From Deltaproteobacteria bacterium (GTDB lineage: Bacteria; Desulfobacterota; Desulfuromonadia; Desulfuromonadales; Geopsychrobacteraceae): a DNA stretch of 11,326 nt. Position numbers and translations under genes: made by a program. The stretch covers positions 1 through 11,326 of the forward strand of contig JAACTI010000050.1 in the NCBI GenBank assembly GCA_009993495.1, written 5' to 3'. The notes under the pieces were generated by a model that was not told where the DNA came from, did no database searches, and was given only the letters and a program-made list of their open reading frames with translations. This document shows positions 1 to 7,117 of this stretch, in pieces (position 1 is the first letter of the stretch; each line of letters starts with the position of its first letter).

Positions 1-2
1 GC

Positions 3-905
3 TACCGTCAATTTTATCAGCTTGGTGCCGAAGTCATCGGCGTTGAAAGCCCCCTGGTCGATGCGCAGGTGCTGGCCATGCTTCATCAGTTTTTTGGTGC
101 CGCAGGCATTGATTCCGTGCAATTACACATCAATTCTCTGGGGTGTCCCGCGTGTCGACCGGCCTATCGTCAACAATTGATTGATTTCCTCGAAGAGCGC
201 CTTGCCACCCTCTGTGGCGATTGTCAGCGACGTTATCAAACCAATCCTCTGCGGGTGGTCGATTGCAAGGTGCCAGGCTGCCAGACTGCGACCCTTGGTG
301 CGCCTTCGGTCCTCGATCATCTGTGTCAAGCTTGTGAAACGCACTTTACAGCAGTACAGACCAATATGCGGGCACTTGATATTCCTTACGTGGTCAATGC
401 CCGCATGGTGCGGGGCCTCGATTATTATGTTCGCACCACCTTTGAAATGGTCACCGATCAACTGGGATCACAAAATGCGGTTGCGGCGGGCGGGCGCTAT
501 GATGGTCTGGTCGAAAGTCTGGGCGGCCCGCCACTTCCGGGGATTGGTTTTGCGATTGGCCTTGAGCGGCTGGTGCTGATGAAAGGGCAGGGGCAGATTC
601 AGGCCAAACGACCAGATATTTTTCTCGCCGCCCTTGGCGAAGCGGCCAGTGCCCACGCCTTTGTGCTCATGGCCCAACTGCAACGGGTGGGTATTTATGC
701 CGAAATAGATTACACGGCAAAAAGTTTGAAATCGCAGCTGCGCCGGGCGAACAAGTTAAAAGCACGTTATACCTTGGTGCTTGGCGACACGGAATTGGAA
801 CAGGGCCGTGCAGAACTTAAAGATATGGATCAGAGCGAAGCGCGTCCGATAGACCTTGGCCGATTGATAGAAACCATGCAGCAGCTCGCGCCAACCGCCG
901 CTTGA
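3..905 (+). CDS. hisS: Histidyl-tRNA synthetase, 3' part (5' end outside window)
   Basis: Class II aminoacyl-tRNA synthetase that charges tRNA-His in the cytoplasm. The frame is open from base 3, and the first visible residues (YRQFYQLGAEVIG) match the family just after motif 2, so about 300 C-terminal residues are present and the N-terminal catalytic part is missing. Visible landmarks are the HisA motif RGLDYYVRT (about 414-440), AAGGRYDGL (about 483-509), motif 3 GIGFAIGLERL (about 541-573), and then the C-terminal anticodon-binding domain from about 605 to the stop. An insertion (144-335) carries eight cysteines in pairs, seen in many bacterial HisRS but largely lost in E. coli. Stop is TGA at 903-905. 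The gene probably belongs to a translation block with aspS, but aspS has its own promoter overlapping this stop. Identity is near certain; only the 5' end is unknown. Confidence 0.97.
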   Translation, partial: YRQFYQLGAEVIGVESPLVDAQVLAMLHQFFGAAGIDSVQLHINSLGCPACRPAYRQQLIDFLEERLATLCGDCQRRYQTNPLRVVDCKVPGCQTATLGAPSVLDHLCQACETHFTAVQTNMRALDIPYVVNARMVRGLDYYVRTTFEMVTDQLGSQNAVAAGGRYDGLVESLGGPPLPGIGFAIGLERLVLMKGQGQIQAKRPDIFLAALGEAASAHAFVLMAQLQRVGIYAEIDYTAKSLKSQLRRANKLKARYTLVLGDTELEQGRAELKDMDQSEARPIDLGRLIETMQQLAPTAA

Positions 906-931
906 CCTGACCCATGGCCTGTCCTTATAAT
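902..931 (+). promoter_or_regulatory. Sigma70-type promoter for aspS
   Basis: TTGACC (902-907, five of six matches to the -35 consensus) and TATAAT (926-931, perfect -10) are separated by 18 bp. The -35 box overlaps the hisS stop codon. Predicted transcription start is near 938, giving a leader of about 60 nt before the aspS start. No terminator is visible between hisS and aspS, so read-through from hisS is also likely. Seen directly; activity is inferred. Confidence 0.7.
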
Positions 932-990
932 TCGTCGCCCTGAATTTCAGGAACAGCGACAGCTTGTTTTATCTCAACATCAAGAACCAT

Positions 991-995
991 GGAGG
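991..995 (+). promoter_or_regulatory. Ribosome binding site that sets the aspS start at TTG
   Basis: GGAGG lies 5 nt before the TTG at 1001. The in-frame ATG at 989 overlaps this site and has no Shine-Dalgarno sequence of its own, so the TTG is preferred. Confidence 0.75.
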
Positions 996-1000
996 CTCAC

Positions 1001-2803
1001 TTGAACGATACCTTGGGAAGTTGGAAACGCTCACATTATTGCGGCTCGGTTACGGCTGATCAATTGGGGCAGGATGTCTGCGTCATGGGTTGGGTGCAGC
1101 GCCGTCGTGACCACGGCGGATTGATTTTTATTGACCTGCGCGACCGTGAAGGTGTTTTGCAACTCGCCCTCGACCCCGACCGTGATCCCGCCGCGCATCA
1201 GAAAGCCGAGGCGGTGCGCAATGAATTTGTGGTAGCGGTCATCGGTAAGGTTTCCCCCCGGCCTGATGGTACGGTCAATCCTAAAATGAAAACCGGCGAA
1301 GTCGAAATTGAAGTGCGAGAGTTAAAAATCCTCAATCGCTCGGAAACCCCACCCTTCATGCTCGACGAATTCACCGATGTCGCCGAAAATATTCGCCTGA
1401 AATATCGCTATCTCGATCTGCGTCGCGCCTCGGTTCAAAGCTGTCTCATGTTGCGCCACCGCGTCACTCGCACCGTACGGGCCTATTTGGATGAAAATGG
1501 TTTTCTCGATATCGAAACCCCGGTTTTGACTAAAAGCACTCCTGAAGGTGCGCGTGACTATCTGGTGCCGAGCCGGGTCAACAATGGTCAGTTCTACGCA
1601 CTTCCCCAGTCTCCACAACTCTTCAAGCAGCTTTTGATGATCTCGGGGTATGACCGTTATGCTCAAATTGTGAAATGTTTTCGCGACGAAGATTTGCGTG
1701 CCGACCGTCAACCGGAATTCACCCAGATCGATTGTGAAATGAGCTTTGTCGATCGCGAAGATGTTATGACCATCATGGAAGGCATGATTGCGCGTGTTTT
1801 TAAAGAAACGCGCGCGATTGAATTGAGCCTGCCCATGCGTCGCATGACCTATGCCGAGGCTCTGGACAAATACGGCGTCGATAATCCCGATTTGCGTTTT
1901 GATCTCGAACTGGTCGAAATCACCGCGCTGGTTAAAAGTTGTGGTTTTAAGGTTTTTGCCGAGGTTGCCGCCGGTGGCGGCATGGTTAAAGCACTCAATG
2001 TTAAAGGCGGCGCCGGCTTCTCGCGCAAGGAACTTGATGAATTTACCGCTTTTGCCGCCATTTACGGTGCCAAGGGGCTGGCCTGGGTCAAAATGACCGC
2101 AGAAGGTTGGCAGTCACCGATTGCCAAATTTTTCAAACCCGAAGAATTGAGCGCACTTGAAAAAGCACTTCAGGCGGAGGAGGGCGATTTGTTGTTATTT
2201 GTTGCCGATTCCGCCAAGGTTGCCAATGAATCCCTGGGCCGCTTACGTCAGCACCTTGGTCAGAAGCTTGGCCTGGCGAGTAAGGAAAAGTACAGCTTTT
2301 CCTGGGTGACTGATTTCCCGATGCTCGAATGGGATGAAGAAGAAAAGCGCCATGTGGCCGTGCATCATCCTTTTACGGCGCCCCTTGACGAAGACGTGGC
2401 TTTACTTGAAACCGACCCCGGCAAAGCGCGTGCTAAGGCCTATGACCTGGTGCTCAATGGCTCGGAAATCGGCGGGGGATCTATTCGTATTCATGACCAG
2501 GCGATTCAGCAGAAGATTTTTTCACTCTTGGGAATTGGTGAAGAAGAAGCCCAGGAAAAATTTGGATTTTTACTCGATGCCCTCAGTTATGGAGCGCCAC
2601 CTCATGGAGGGATTGCCTTTGGTCTCGATCGCCTGACGATGATTCTGGCGGGAACCGATTCCATCCGTGATGTCATTGCCTTTCCCAAAACCCAAAAAGC
2701 CACCTGTCTGCTTTCTGAGGCACCGGGGGTGGTTGCCGAAAAACAATTGCAGGAACTGGGCATCCGTTTACGTAAACCCGTCAACCAAGGTAAACGGGAG
2801 TAG
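1001..2803 (+). CDS. aspS: Aspartyl-tRNA synthetase, probably non-discriminating (Asp/Asn)
   Basis: Class II synthetase that attaches aspartate to tRNA-Asp and, if non-discriminating, to tRNA-Asn for later amidation by GatCAB. With the TTG start it is 600 residues, within the bacterial range. Order: N-terminal OB-fold anticodon-binding domain (about 1-110, with GWVQRRRDHGG near 30-40), catalytic core with motif 2 FRDEDLRADRQPEF (227-240), the bacterial GAD insertion domain in the middle, and motif 3 GIAFGLDRL (537-545). His38 and Gly90 align with the His and Gly that mark relaxed tRNA specificity in Pseudomonas aeruginosa AspRS (H31, G82), where E. coli has Leu and Lys. That alignment was done by eye. 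The ATG at 989 would add four residues but lacks a ribosome site. The LysM lipoprotein gene follows 11 bp after the stop, so the two are probably co-transcribed. Confidence 0.97.
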   Translation: MNDTLGSWKRSHYCGSVTADQLGQDVCVMGWVQRRRDHGGLIFIDLRDREGVLQLALDPDRDPAAHQKAEAVRNEFVVAVIGKVSPRPDGTVNPKMKTGEVEIEVRELKILNRSETPPFMLDEFTDVAENIRLKYRYLDLRRASVQSCLMLRHRVTRTVRAYLDENGFLDIETPVLTKSTPEGARDYLVPSRVNNGQFYALPQSPQLFKQLLMISGYDRYAQIVKCFRDEDLRADRQPEFTQIDCEMSFVDREDVMTIMEGMIARVFKETRAIELSLPMRRMTYAEALDKYGVDNPDLRFDLELVEITALVKSCGFKVFAEVAAGGGMVKALNVKGGAGFSRKELDEFTAFAAIYGAKGLAWVKMTAEGWQSPIAKFFKPEELSALEKALQAEEGDLLLFVADSAKVANESLGRLRQHLGQKLGLASKEKYSFSWVTDFPMLEWDEEEKRHVAVHHPFTAPLDEDVALLETDPGKARAKAYDLVLNGSEIGGGSIRIHDQAIQQKIFSLLGIGEEEAQEKFGFLLDALSYGAPPHGGIAFGLDRLTMILAGTDSIRDVIAFPKTQKATCLLSEAPGVVAEKQLQELGIRLRKPVNQGKRE

Positions 2804-2814
2804 AAGCGATTCCC

Positions 2815-3477
2815 TTGATCTCTTTACGAGGCATACTGGTTTTCATAGGTTGTCTGTGGCTGGCGGGCTGCGCCCGCCAGCCACAGACCGAACTGCAAAT
2901 TGTACGTGATGAGGTCGCCAGGGCCTATGCGACAGGAGCCAGTATTCTGGCAGCACAGGATTATCGCCAGGCGGCAGAGGCTTTGCACCAGGCTGAAATT
3001 CTGGTCTACCGTAAAGACTACTCCGAGGCCCGTGATCTTTTAAATCGCGCCTTGATCAATGCCACACGCGCCAGTTCACTGGCCGAAGAAAAAAAACGTT
3101 TACTCATAGAAGACGTCCATATAAAACCACAAGAATTGCCCGCGCCTGCGCCCGCAAATGTGGAACCCCCACCCGCTAAACGGCCCCCCCGCCCTGACTC
3201 AGCCCAAACGCCACCGCCGCCCCCGGAAAAGAAGGTTCGGTTGCTGATACAGGTGCAGGTTGCCCCAGGAGAAACCCTGTTTACTCTGGCCGGTCGACGC
3301 GATATTTACGGTGATTCTTTGCTCTGGCCGCTGCTCTACAAGGCCAACCGCGACCAAATTAAGGATCCACAAGAAATTTTTGCTGGTCAAATCTTTACCA
3401 TCCCCCGTGACAAAAGCGTGCAAGAGCAGAATGCGGCACGCGACGAAGCGCGTAAGTCTCCTCTGTTCAGTCATTAA
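2815..3477 (+). CDS. Lipoprotein with helical repeat-like domain and C-terminal LysM domain
   Basis: A 220-residue exported protein. Residues 1-19 form a short lipoprotein signal peptide (Arg5, hydrophobic core, lipobox LAGC with Cys19). The residue after Cys is Ala, which by the Lol sorting rule suggests the outer membrane. Residues about 28-95 are Ala-rich and predicted helical, resembling DUF4398/TPR-like segments (two related patches near 47-60 and 69-82). Residues about 104-139 are Pro-rich and look like a flexible linker. Residues 147-198 form one LysM domain (PGETLFTLAGRR through FAGQIFTIPR), a fold that usually binds peptidoglycan glycan chains. The start is TTG with only a weak ribosome site, and no better start is available before the signal peptide. 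The gene lies 11 bp after aspS, implying co-transcription. A perfect inverted repeat spans the lipobox codons. The LysM call is firm; the cellular role is unknown, perhaps anchoring envelope to cell wall. Confidence 0.85.
   Translation: MISLRGILVFIGCLWLAGCARQPQTELQIVRDEVARAYATGASILAAQDYRQAAEALHQAEILVYRKDYSEARDLLNRALINATRASSLAEEKKRLLIEDVHIKPQELPAPAPANVEPPPAKRPPRPDSAQTPPPPPEKKVRLLIQVQVAPGETLFTLAGRRDIYGDSLLWPLLYKANRDQIKDPQEIFAGQIFTIPRDKSVQEQNAARDEARKSPLFSH
2852..2888 (+). repeat. Perfect 17-bp inverted repeat (3-nt loop) inside lipoprotein gene
   Basis: The left arm 2852-2868 and right arm 2872-2888 are exact reverse complements around the loop TGC (2869-2871). The arms are GC-rich and cover the codons for residues 13-25, including the lipobox. 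In RNA this would be a very stable stem starting about 37 nt after the start codon. There is no T-tract after it, so it is not a classical terminator. Confidence 0.95.
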
Positions 3478-3515
3478 TCCATCCTGATTTCTGCTATTTG
3501 GGGCACTAATCGCAC

Positions 3516-3537
3516 GGGCGGATGAGGCTCAACCGCC
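3516..3537 (+). terminator. Weak hairpin after the aspS-lipoprotein block, possible terminator
   Basis: GGCGG (3517-3521) pairs with CCGCC (3533-3537) across an 11-nt loop, followed by a short mixed run TGATTTTGCTT. The stem is short and the T-run interrupted, so this is a tentative call. It is placed between the lipoprotein stop and the icd promoter. Confidence 0.25.
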
Positions 3538-3548
3538 GGTGATTTTGC

Positions 3549-3577
3549 TTGACAGCCTAGGGGAGAGTTTGCATACT
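3549..3577 (+). promoter_or_regulatory. Candidate sigma70 promoter for icd
   Basis: TTGACA (3549-3554) is a perfect -35 box. CATACT (3572-3577) lies 17 bp downstream and matches four of six -10 positions. Transcription would start near 3584, giving a leader of about 125 nt before icd. A GTATAC dyad overlaps the expected start region. A second TTGACA at 3634-3639 has no comparable -10 at normal spacing. Confidence 0.5.
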
Positions 3578-3587
3578 GTATACAATA
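3576..3587 (+). promoter_or_regulatory. GTATAC-centred dyad, possible GntR-type operator
   Basis: TGTATACA (3577-3584) is a perfect 8-bp palindrome within CTGTATACAATA. It resembles the ATTGTATACAAT operator described for some FCD-class GntR repressors such as MdcY. It overlaps the -10 and start region of the icd promoter, where a repressor would block transcription. The regulator is not in this window; the assignment is a resemblance only. Confidence 0.3.
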
Positions 3588-3708
3588 TTTGTGAAAAATC
3601 TTCGCATCTGTTGTGCCAGTTTTTATGGCAAGATTGACATTCATTGCCTTCAATTTAGTCGCTTATGTTCGCCTTTGGCGATCCAAAACCACCTGCAAGG
3701 AGAGAGAA

Positions 3709-5943
3709 ATGTCTGAAAAAACAGCTACAATTGTCTGGACAAAAATTGATGAGGCCCCGGCGATGGCAACCTATGCCCTTCTGCCGATCGTACAGGCCTT
3801 TAGTAAGGGCACAGGGATCGAGGTAAAAACCTGCGACATTTCACTCGCGGCCCGCATTATTGCGACTTTTCCCGACCGTCTGCGCGATGATCAAAAGATT
3901 CCCGATAATCTGGCCTATCTTGGTGACCTGGTAAAAAAACCTGAAGCCAACATTATCAAATTGCCCAATATCAGTGCCTCGGTACCACAACTTAAAGCGG
4001 CAATCAAAGAATTGCAATCTCAAGGCTACGATCTGCCGGATTACCCGGAAGAGCCTCAAAATGATGCTGAAAAGACCATTCAGTCCCGTTATGCCGTCTG
4101 TTTGGGCAGCGCGGTCAACCCCGTGTTACGCGAAGGCAACTCCGACCGGCGGGCCGCTGCCTCAGTTAAGAAATTTGGTCAGAAAAATCCTCATCGCATG
4201 ATGCAACCATTTGCGAGTGATTCTACCGCTCACGTCGCCCACATGACCGCCGGTGATTTTTATGCCAATGAAAAATCGGTAACAGTCGCGCAGGGCAGTG
4301 CCTTTAAAATCGAACTGCTTGGCAAAGACGGCCAGACGACCCTGCTGAAAGATGGGCTTAACTCCGTTGATGGCGAAGTTCTTTCGGGCACCTTTCTGAG
4401 TAAAAACGCCCTGCGTGCGTTCTACACCGAGCAGATTGCCGCCGCTAAAAAAGAGGGCATTCTGCTCTCTTTGCACCTTAAAGCCACCATGATGAAAGTT
4501 TCCGACCCGGTGATGTTCGGCCATGCCGTGATGGTCTATTTTGAAAAAGCTCTGAGCAAACATGCCGAGACCCTCAAGAAAATTGGTTTTAATCCCAATC
4601 AGGGCATTGGTGATCTCTACGGTCGCCTGAGCCAGCTGCCCGAAGCCAAGCGTGCCGAAATCGAAGCCGACATACAAGCGGTTTATCAAGAACAACCTGA
4701 ACTGGCAATGGTTAACTCAGCCAAGGGAATCACCAATCTTCATGTTCCCAATGACGTCATCATTGATGCTTCCATGCCGGTGGTTATTCGTGACGGCGGC
4801 AAGATGTGGGGCCGTGATGATCAGCTCCACGACACCAAGGCCATGATTCCCGATCGCTGCTATGCCCAGTTTTATCAAGTTGCGATTGATGATTGTAAAA
4901 AACACGGTGCCTTTAACCCCGCGACCATGGGCAGCGTTGCCAACGTTGGTCTGATGGCGCAAAAAGCCGAAGAATATGGTTCGCATCCGACGACCTTTAT
5001 CATCCCCGCCGATGGCAAGGTGCGGGTGATTGATGAAGCCGGTCAGGTGTTGATGGAACACGCGGTTGAGGCAGGTGATATCTGGCGGATGTCGCGGGCC
5101 AAGGATATCCCCATTCAGGACTGGGTCAAGCTCGCGGTCAGTCGTGCCAAGGCCAGTGGCGAACCGGCCATTTTTTGGCTCGATGCCAAACGCGCTCATG
5201 ATGCGCAGATGATTGCCAAGGTCGAAAAATATCTCAAAAATCACGACACCACCGGCCTGGATATTCGGATCATGGCTCCGATTGAGGCGATGGAATTTTC
5301 CTGCGAGCGTGTGCGTAAGGGCCTGAATACCATTTCGGTCACCGGCAACGTGCTGCGTGACTACCTGACTGACCTCTTCCCGATTCTGGAACTGGGAACC
5401 AGTGCGCGTATGCTGTCAATCGTGCCTCTGCTTGCTGGTGGCGGACTGTTTGAAACCGGAGCTGGCGGTTCAGCGCCTAAACATGTCGAGCAGTTGATCA
5501 AAGAAAACCATTTCCGTTGGGACTCCCTCGGCGAGTACTGTGCTCTGGTGCCGTCTCTGGAGATGATTGCCGCCAATACGGGCAGCCAAAAAGCGAAAAT
5601 TTTGGCTGAAACTCTCGATCAGGCGATTATGGGTTATCTCGAAAATCAGAAATTACCCTCACGCAAGGTCAAAGAAATCGACAATCGTGGTGGCTCTTTT
5701 TACCTCGCGCTCTACTGGGCTCAAGCCCTGGCCGAACAATCCCAAGATGCCGAACTTAAGGCGCGTTTTACCCCTGTGGCCGCCGCGTTAGCAAAAAACG
5801 CCGCCAAAATCGATGCCGAATTGATTAAGGTTCAGGGTGCCCCGGTGGATCTGGGTGGCTATTACCATGAAGATGTGCAAAAAACCGCGGCGGCGATGCG
5901 CCCCAGCGCAACGTTCAATGCCATTATCGATGCCTTGGGCTGA
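3709..5943 (+). CDS. icd: Isocitrate dehydrogenase, NADP-dependent, monomeric type
   Basis: Oxidatively decarboxylates isocitrate to 2-oxoglutarate, making NADPH, in the cytoplasm. The protein is 744 residues, the length of the monomeric family (about 740) rather than the 400-430 of the dimeric enzyme. Compared by eye with the Azotobacter vinelandii enzyme, the key residues are all present: isocitrate contacts Ser134, Asn137, Arg141, Arg147 (in REGNSDRR), Lys258, Tyr423 and Arg550; metal ligands Asp353 (DASMP), Asp551 and Asp555 (DYLTD); NADP phosphate contacts His592 (APKHV), Arg603 (FRWD) and Arg652. NADP specificity is therefore well supported. The ATG at 3709 is chosen because AAGGAG (3697-3702) precedes it by 6 nt; upstream in-frame starts lack such a site and add non-homologous residues. 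mdh follows after 198 bp with its own promoter, and korDABC lies beyond, so the context is the oxidative TCA branch. Confidence 0.97.
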   Translation: MSEKTATIVWTKIDEAPAMATYALLPIVQAFSKGTGIEVKTCDISLAARIIATFPDRLRDDQKIPDNLAYLGDLVKKPEANIIKLPNISASVPQLKAAIKELQSQGYDLPDYPEEPQNDAEKTIQSRYAVCLGSAVNPVLREGNSDRRAAASVKKFGQKNPHRMMQPFASDSTAHVAHMTAGDFYANEKSVTVAQGSAFKIELLGKDGQTTLLKDGLNSVDGEVLSGTFLSKNALRAFYTEQIAAAKKEGILLSLHLKATMMKVSDPVMFGHAVMVYFEKALSKHAETLKKIGFNPNQGIGDLYGRLSQLPEAKRAEIEADIQAVYQEQPELAMVNSAKGITNLHVPNDVIIDASMPVVIRDGGKMWGRDDQLHDTKAMIPDRCYAQFYQVAIDDCKKHGAFNPATMGSVANVGLMAQKAEEYGSHPTTFIIPADGKVRVIDEAGQVLMEHAVEAGDIWRMSRAKDIPIQDWVKLAVSRAKASGEPAIFWLDAKRAHDAQMIAKVEKYLKNHDTTGLDIRIMAPIEAMEFSCERVRKGLNTISVTGNVLRDYLTDLFPILELGTSARMLSIVPLLAGGGLFETGAGGSAPKHVEQLIKENHFRWDSLGEYCALVPSLEMIAANTGSQKAKILAETLDQAIMGYLENQKLPSRKVKEIDNRGGSFYLALYWAQALAEQSQDAELKARFTPVAAALAKNAAKIDAELIKVQGAPVDLGGYYHEDVQKTAAAMRPSATFNAIIDALG

Positions 5944-5967
5944 AATCCAGGGCTGTAAACGGACGTT

Positions 5968-6005
5968 AAAAAACCTCTCGGTAAGGCTTCAAGCCTACCG
6001 GGAGG
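5968..6005 (-). terminator. Hairpin with minus-strand terminator polarity between icd and mdh
   Basis: Bases 5974-5989 and 5991-6005 form a stem of about 15 bp (CCTCTCGGT-type arm against ACCGGGAGG, with one bulge and one G-U) and a very short loop. A6 (5968-5973) lies before it on the plus strand, so read on the minus strand the stem is followed by T6, the layout of an intrinsic terminator. On the plus strand no T-run follows. No minus-strand gene ends here, so it may stop antisense transcription into icd or simply act as a 3' stabilising stem for icd mRNA. Confidence 0.45.
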
Positions 6006-6034
6006 GCCGGGAGCTTCGACCCCTGGGGAAATTC

Positions 6035-6061
6035 TTGACAGTCTGAAGGCGTTTGTATAGT
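6035..6061 (+). promoter_or_regulatory. Candidate promoter for mdh
   Basis: TTGACA (6035-6040) is a perfect -35 box. TATAGT (6056-6061) matches five of six -10 positions with a 15-bp spacer, shorter than the usual 16-18. TAGTCT (6058-6063) at 17 bp is a poorer alternative. Transcription would start near 6068, leaving a leader of about 70 nt that contains a small CCCGA/TCGGG stem followed by T5. Confidence 0.5.
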
Positions 6062-6141
6062 CTGAGCGCTGTTTTGCTCGAATTCCCCGATATTTCGGGC
6101 TGGTTTTTAACTGGCTCATTCCATCCTAAAGGAGAGATAAA

Positions 6142-7098
6142 ATGGCAAGACCAAAAATTGCACTGATTGGTGGCGGACAAATTGGCGGTGTATTGGCACA
6201 GCTCTGCGCTCTGCGCGAACTCGGTGACGTGGTACTCTTTGATATTGTCGAAAATATGCCCCAAGGCAAAACCCTTGACATTGCTGAAGCCGCGCCGGTT
6301 GACAACTTTGATGTCAGTGTCACCGGTACCAACAGCTATAAGGATATCGCCGGTGCCAACGTGGTTATTGTTACCGCCGGTCTGCCGCGTAAACCGGGCA
6401 TGAGCCGCGATGATCTCATCGGGGTCAACTCTAAGATCATGACCAGCGTTGCCGAAGGCATACGCGACAACGCTCCCGATGCTTTTATCATCGTCATCTC
6501 CAATCCCCTCGACGCCATGGTGACCCTGTGTCAAAAAGTTACCGGCTTCCCGGCCTGTCGCGTTATGGGCCAGGCCGGCGTGCTCGATTCCGCGCGTTTC
6601 CAGGCTTTCATTGCTTGGGAGCTGGGGGTTTCCGTACGCGACGTTAACGCCATGACCCTCGGTGGTCACGGCGATACCATGGTGCCTCTGGTGCGTTACG
6701 CCTCAGTCAATGGCATTCCCGTGATGGAATTGCTTGAACAGAAATACGGCAGTGCCGCCAAAGCTCAGGAAGTGATGACCGCCATGGTCGAGCGCACCAA
6801 GGCCGCTGGTGGTGAAGTTGTTAAACTCCTCGGCAATGGCAGTGCTTTTTACAGCCCGGCCTCTTCAGCAATCGCAATGGCCGAGGCGATTTTGAAAGAT
6901 CAAAAACGTGTTCTGCCGACCTGTGCATTGCTCAACGGTGAATTCGGCGTTGACGGTTTCTATGTTGGCGTACCCTGTGTTCTGGGTGCTGGCGGGGTGG
7001 AAAAAATCATTGAATTCAAGCTTGACGCAACGGAGCAAGCGCTGATGGACAATTCCGTGGCCGCCGTTAAAGAACTTGTCGGCAGCATGAATCTTTAA
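6142..7098 (+). CDS. mdh: Malate dehydrogenase, NAD-dependent (LDH-like type)
   Basis: Converts malate to oxaloacetate with NAD in the TCA cycle. The 318-residue protein has the length and pattern of the LDH-like malate dehydrogenases. Visible residues: dinucleotide-binding GGGQIG (10-15), Asp34 at the end of the second strand (favours NAD over NADP), substrate arginines Arg83 and Arg89 in the mobile loop GLPRKPGMSRDDL (the Arg where lactate dehydrogenase has Gln supports malate/oxaloacetate), Asn121, Arg152 and the catalytic pair Asp149 and His176 (GGHGDTMVPL). AAGGAG (6129-6134) lies 7 nt before the ATG, fixing the start. The gene sits between icd and korDABC in the same direction, with its own promoter upstream and a 40-bp palindrome just past its stop. 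Confidence 0.97.
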   Translation: MARPKIALIGGGQIGGVLAQLCALRELGDVVLFDIVENMPQGKTLDIAEAAPVDNFDVSVTGTNSYKDIAGANVVIVTAGLPRKPGMSRDDLIGVNSKIMTSVAEGIRDNAPDAFIIVISNPLDAMVTLCQKVTGFPACRVMGQAGVLDSARFQAFIAWELGVSVRDVNAMTLGGHGDTMVPLVRYASVNGIPVMELLEQKYGSAAKAQEVMTAMVERTKAAGGEVVKLLGNGSAFYSPASSAIAMAEAILKDQKRVLPTCALLNGEFGVDGFYVGVPCVLGAGGVEKIIEFKLDATEQALMDNSVAAVKELVGSMNL

Positions 7099-7117
7099 AA
7101 ATTTCTGGTTTGAAACC

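Noticed and set aside
3634..3659. Second TTGACA upstream of icd as a promoter
   Set aside because: No -10-like hexamer occurs at 16-18 bp; TTTAGT lies only 14 bp away. The hexamer alone is not enough.
3613..3708. In-frame extension of icd with 32 extra N-terminal residues
   Set aside because: The extension lacks a ribosome binding site and has no counterpart in the monomeric Icd family, while ATG 3709 has AAGGAG at 6 nt and begins at the expected N-terminus.
4162..4695. Minus-strand open frame of 177 codons inside icd
   Set aside because: It lies antisense to highly conserved icd codons, shows no domain I recognise, and is explained by codon bias in the real gene.
5995..6669. Minus-strand open frame of 224 codons across the icd-mdh spacer and mdh
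   Set aside because: Most of it is antisense to the conserved N-terminal half of mdh. No ribosome site or known motif was found; it is a shadow frame.
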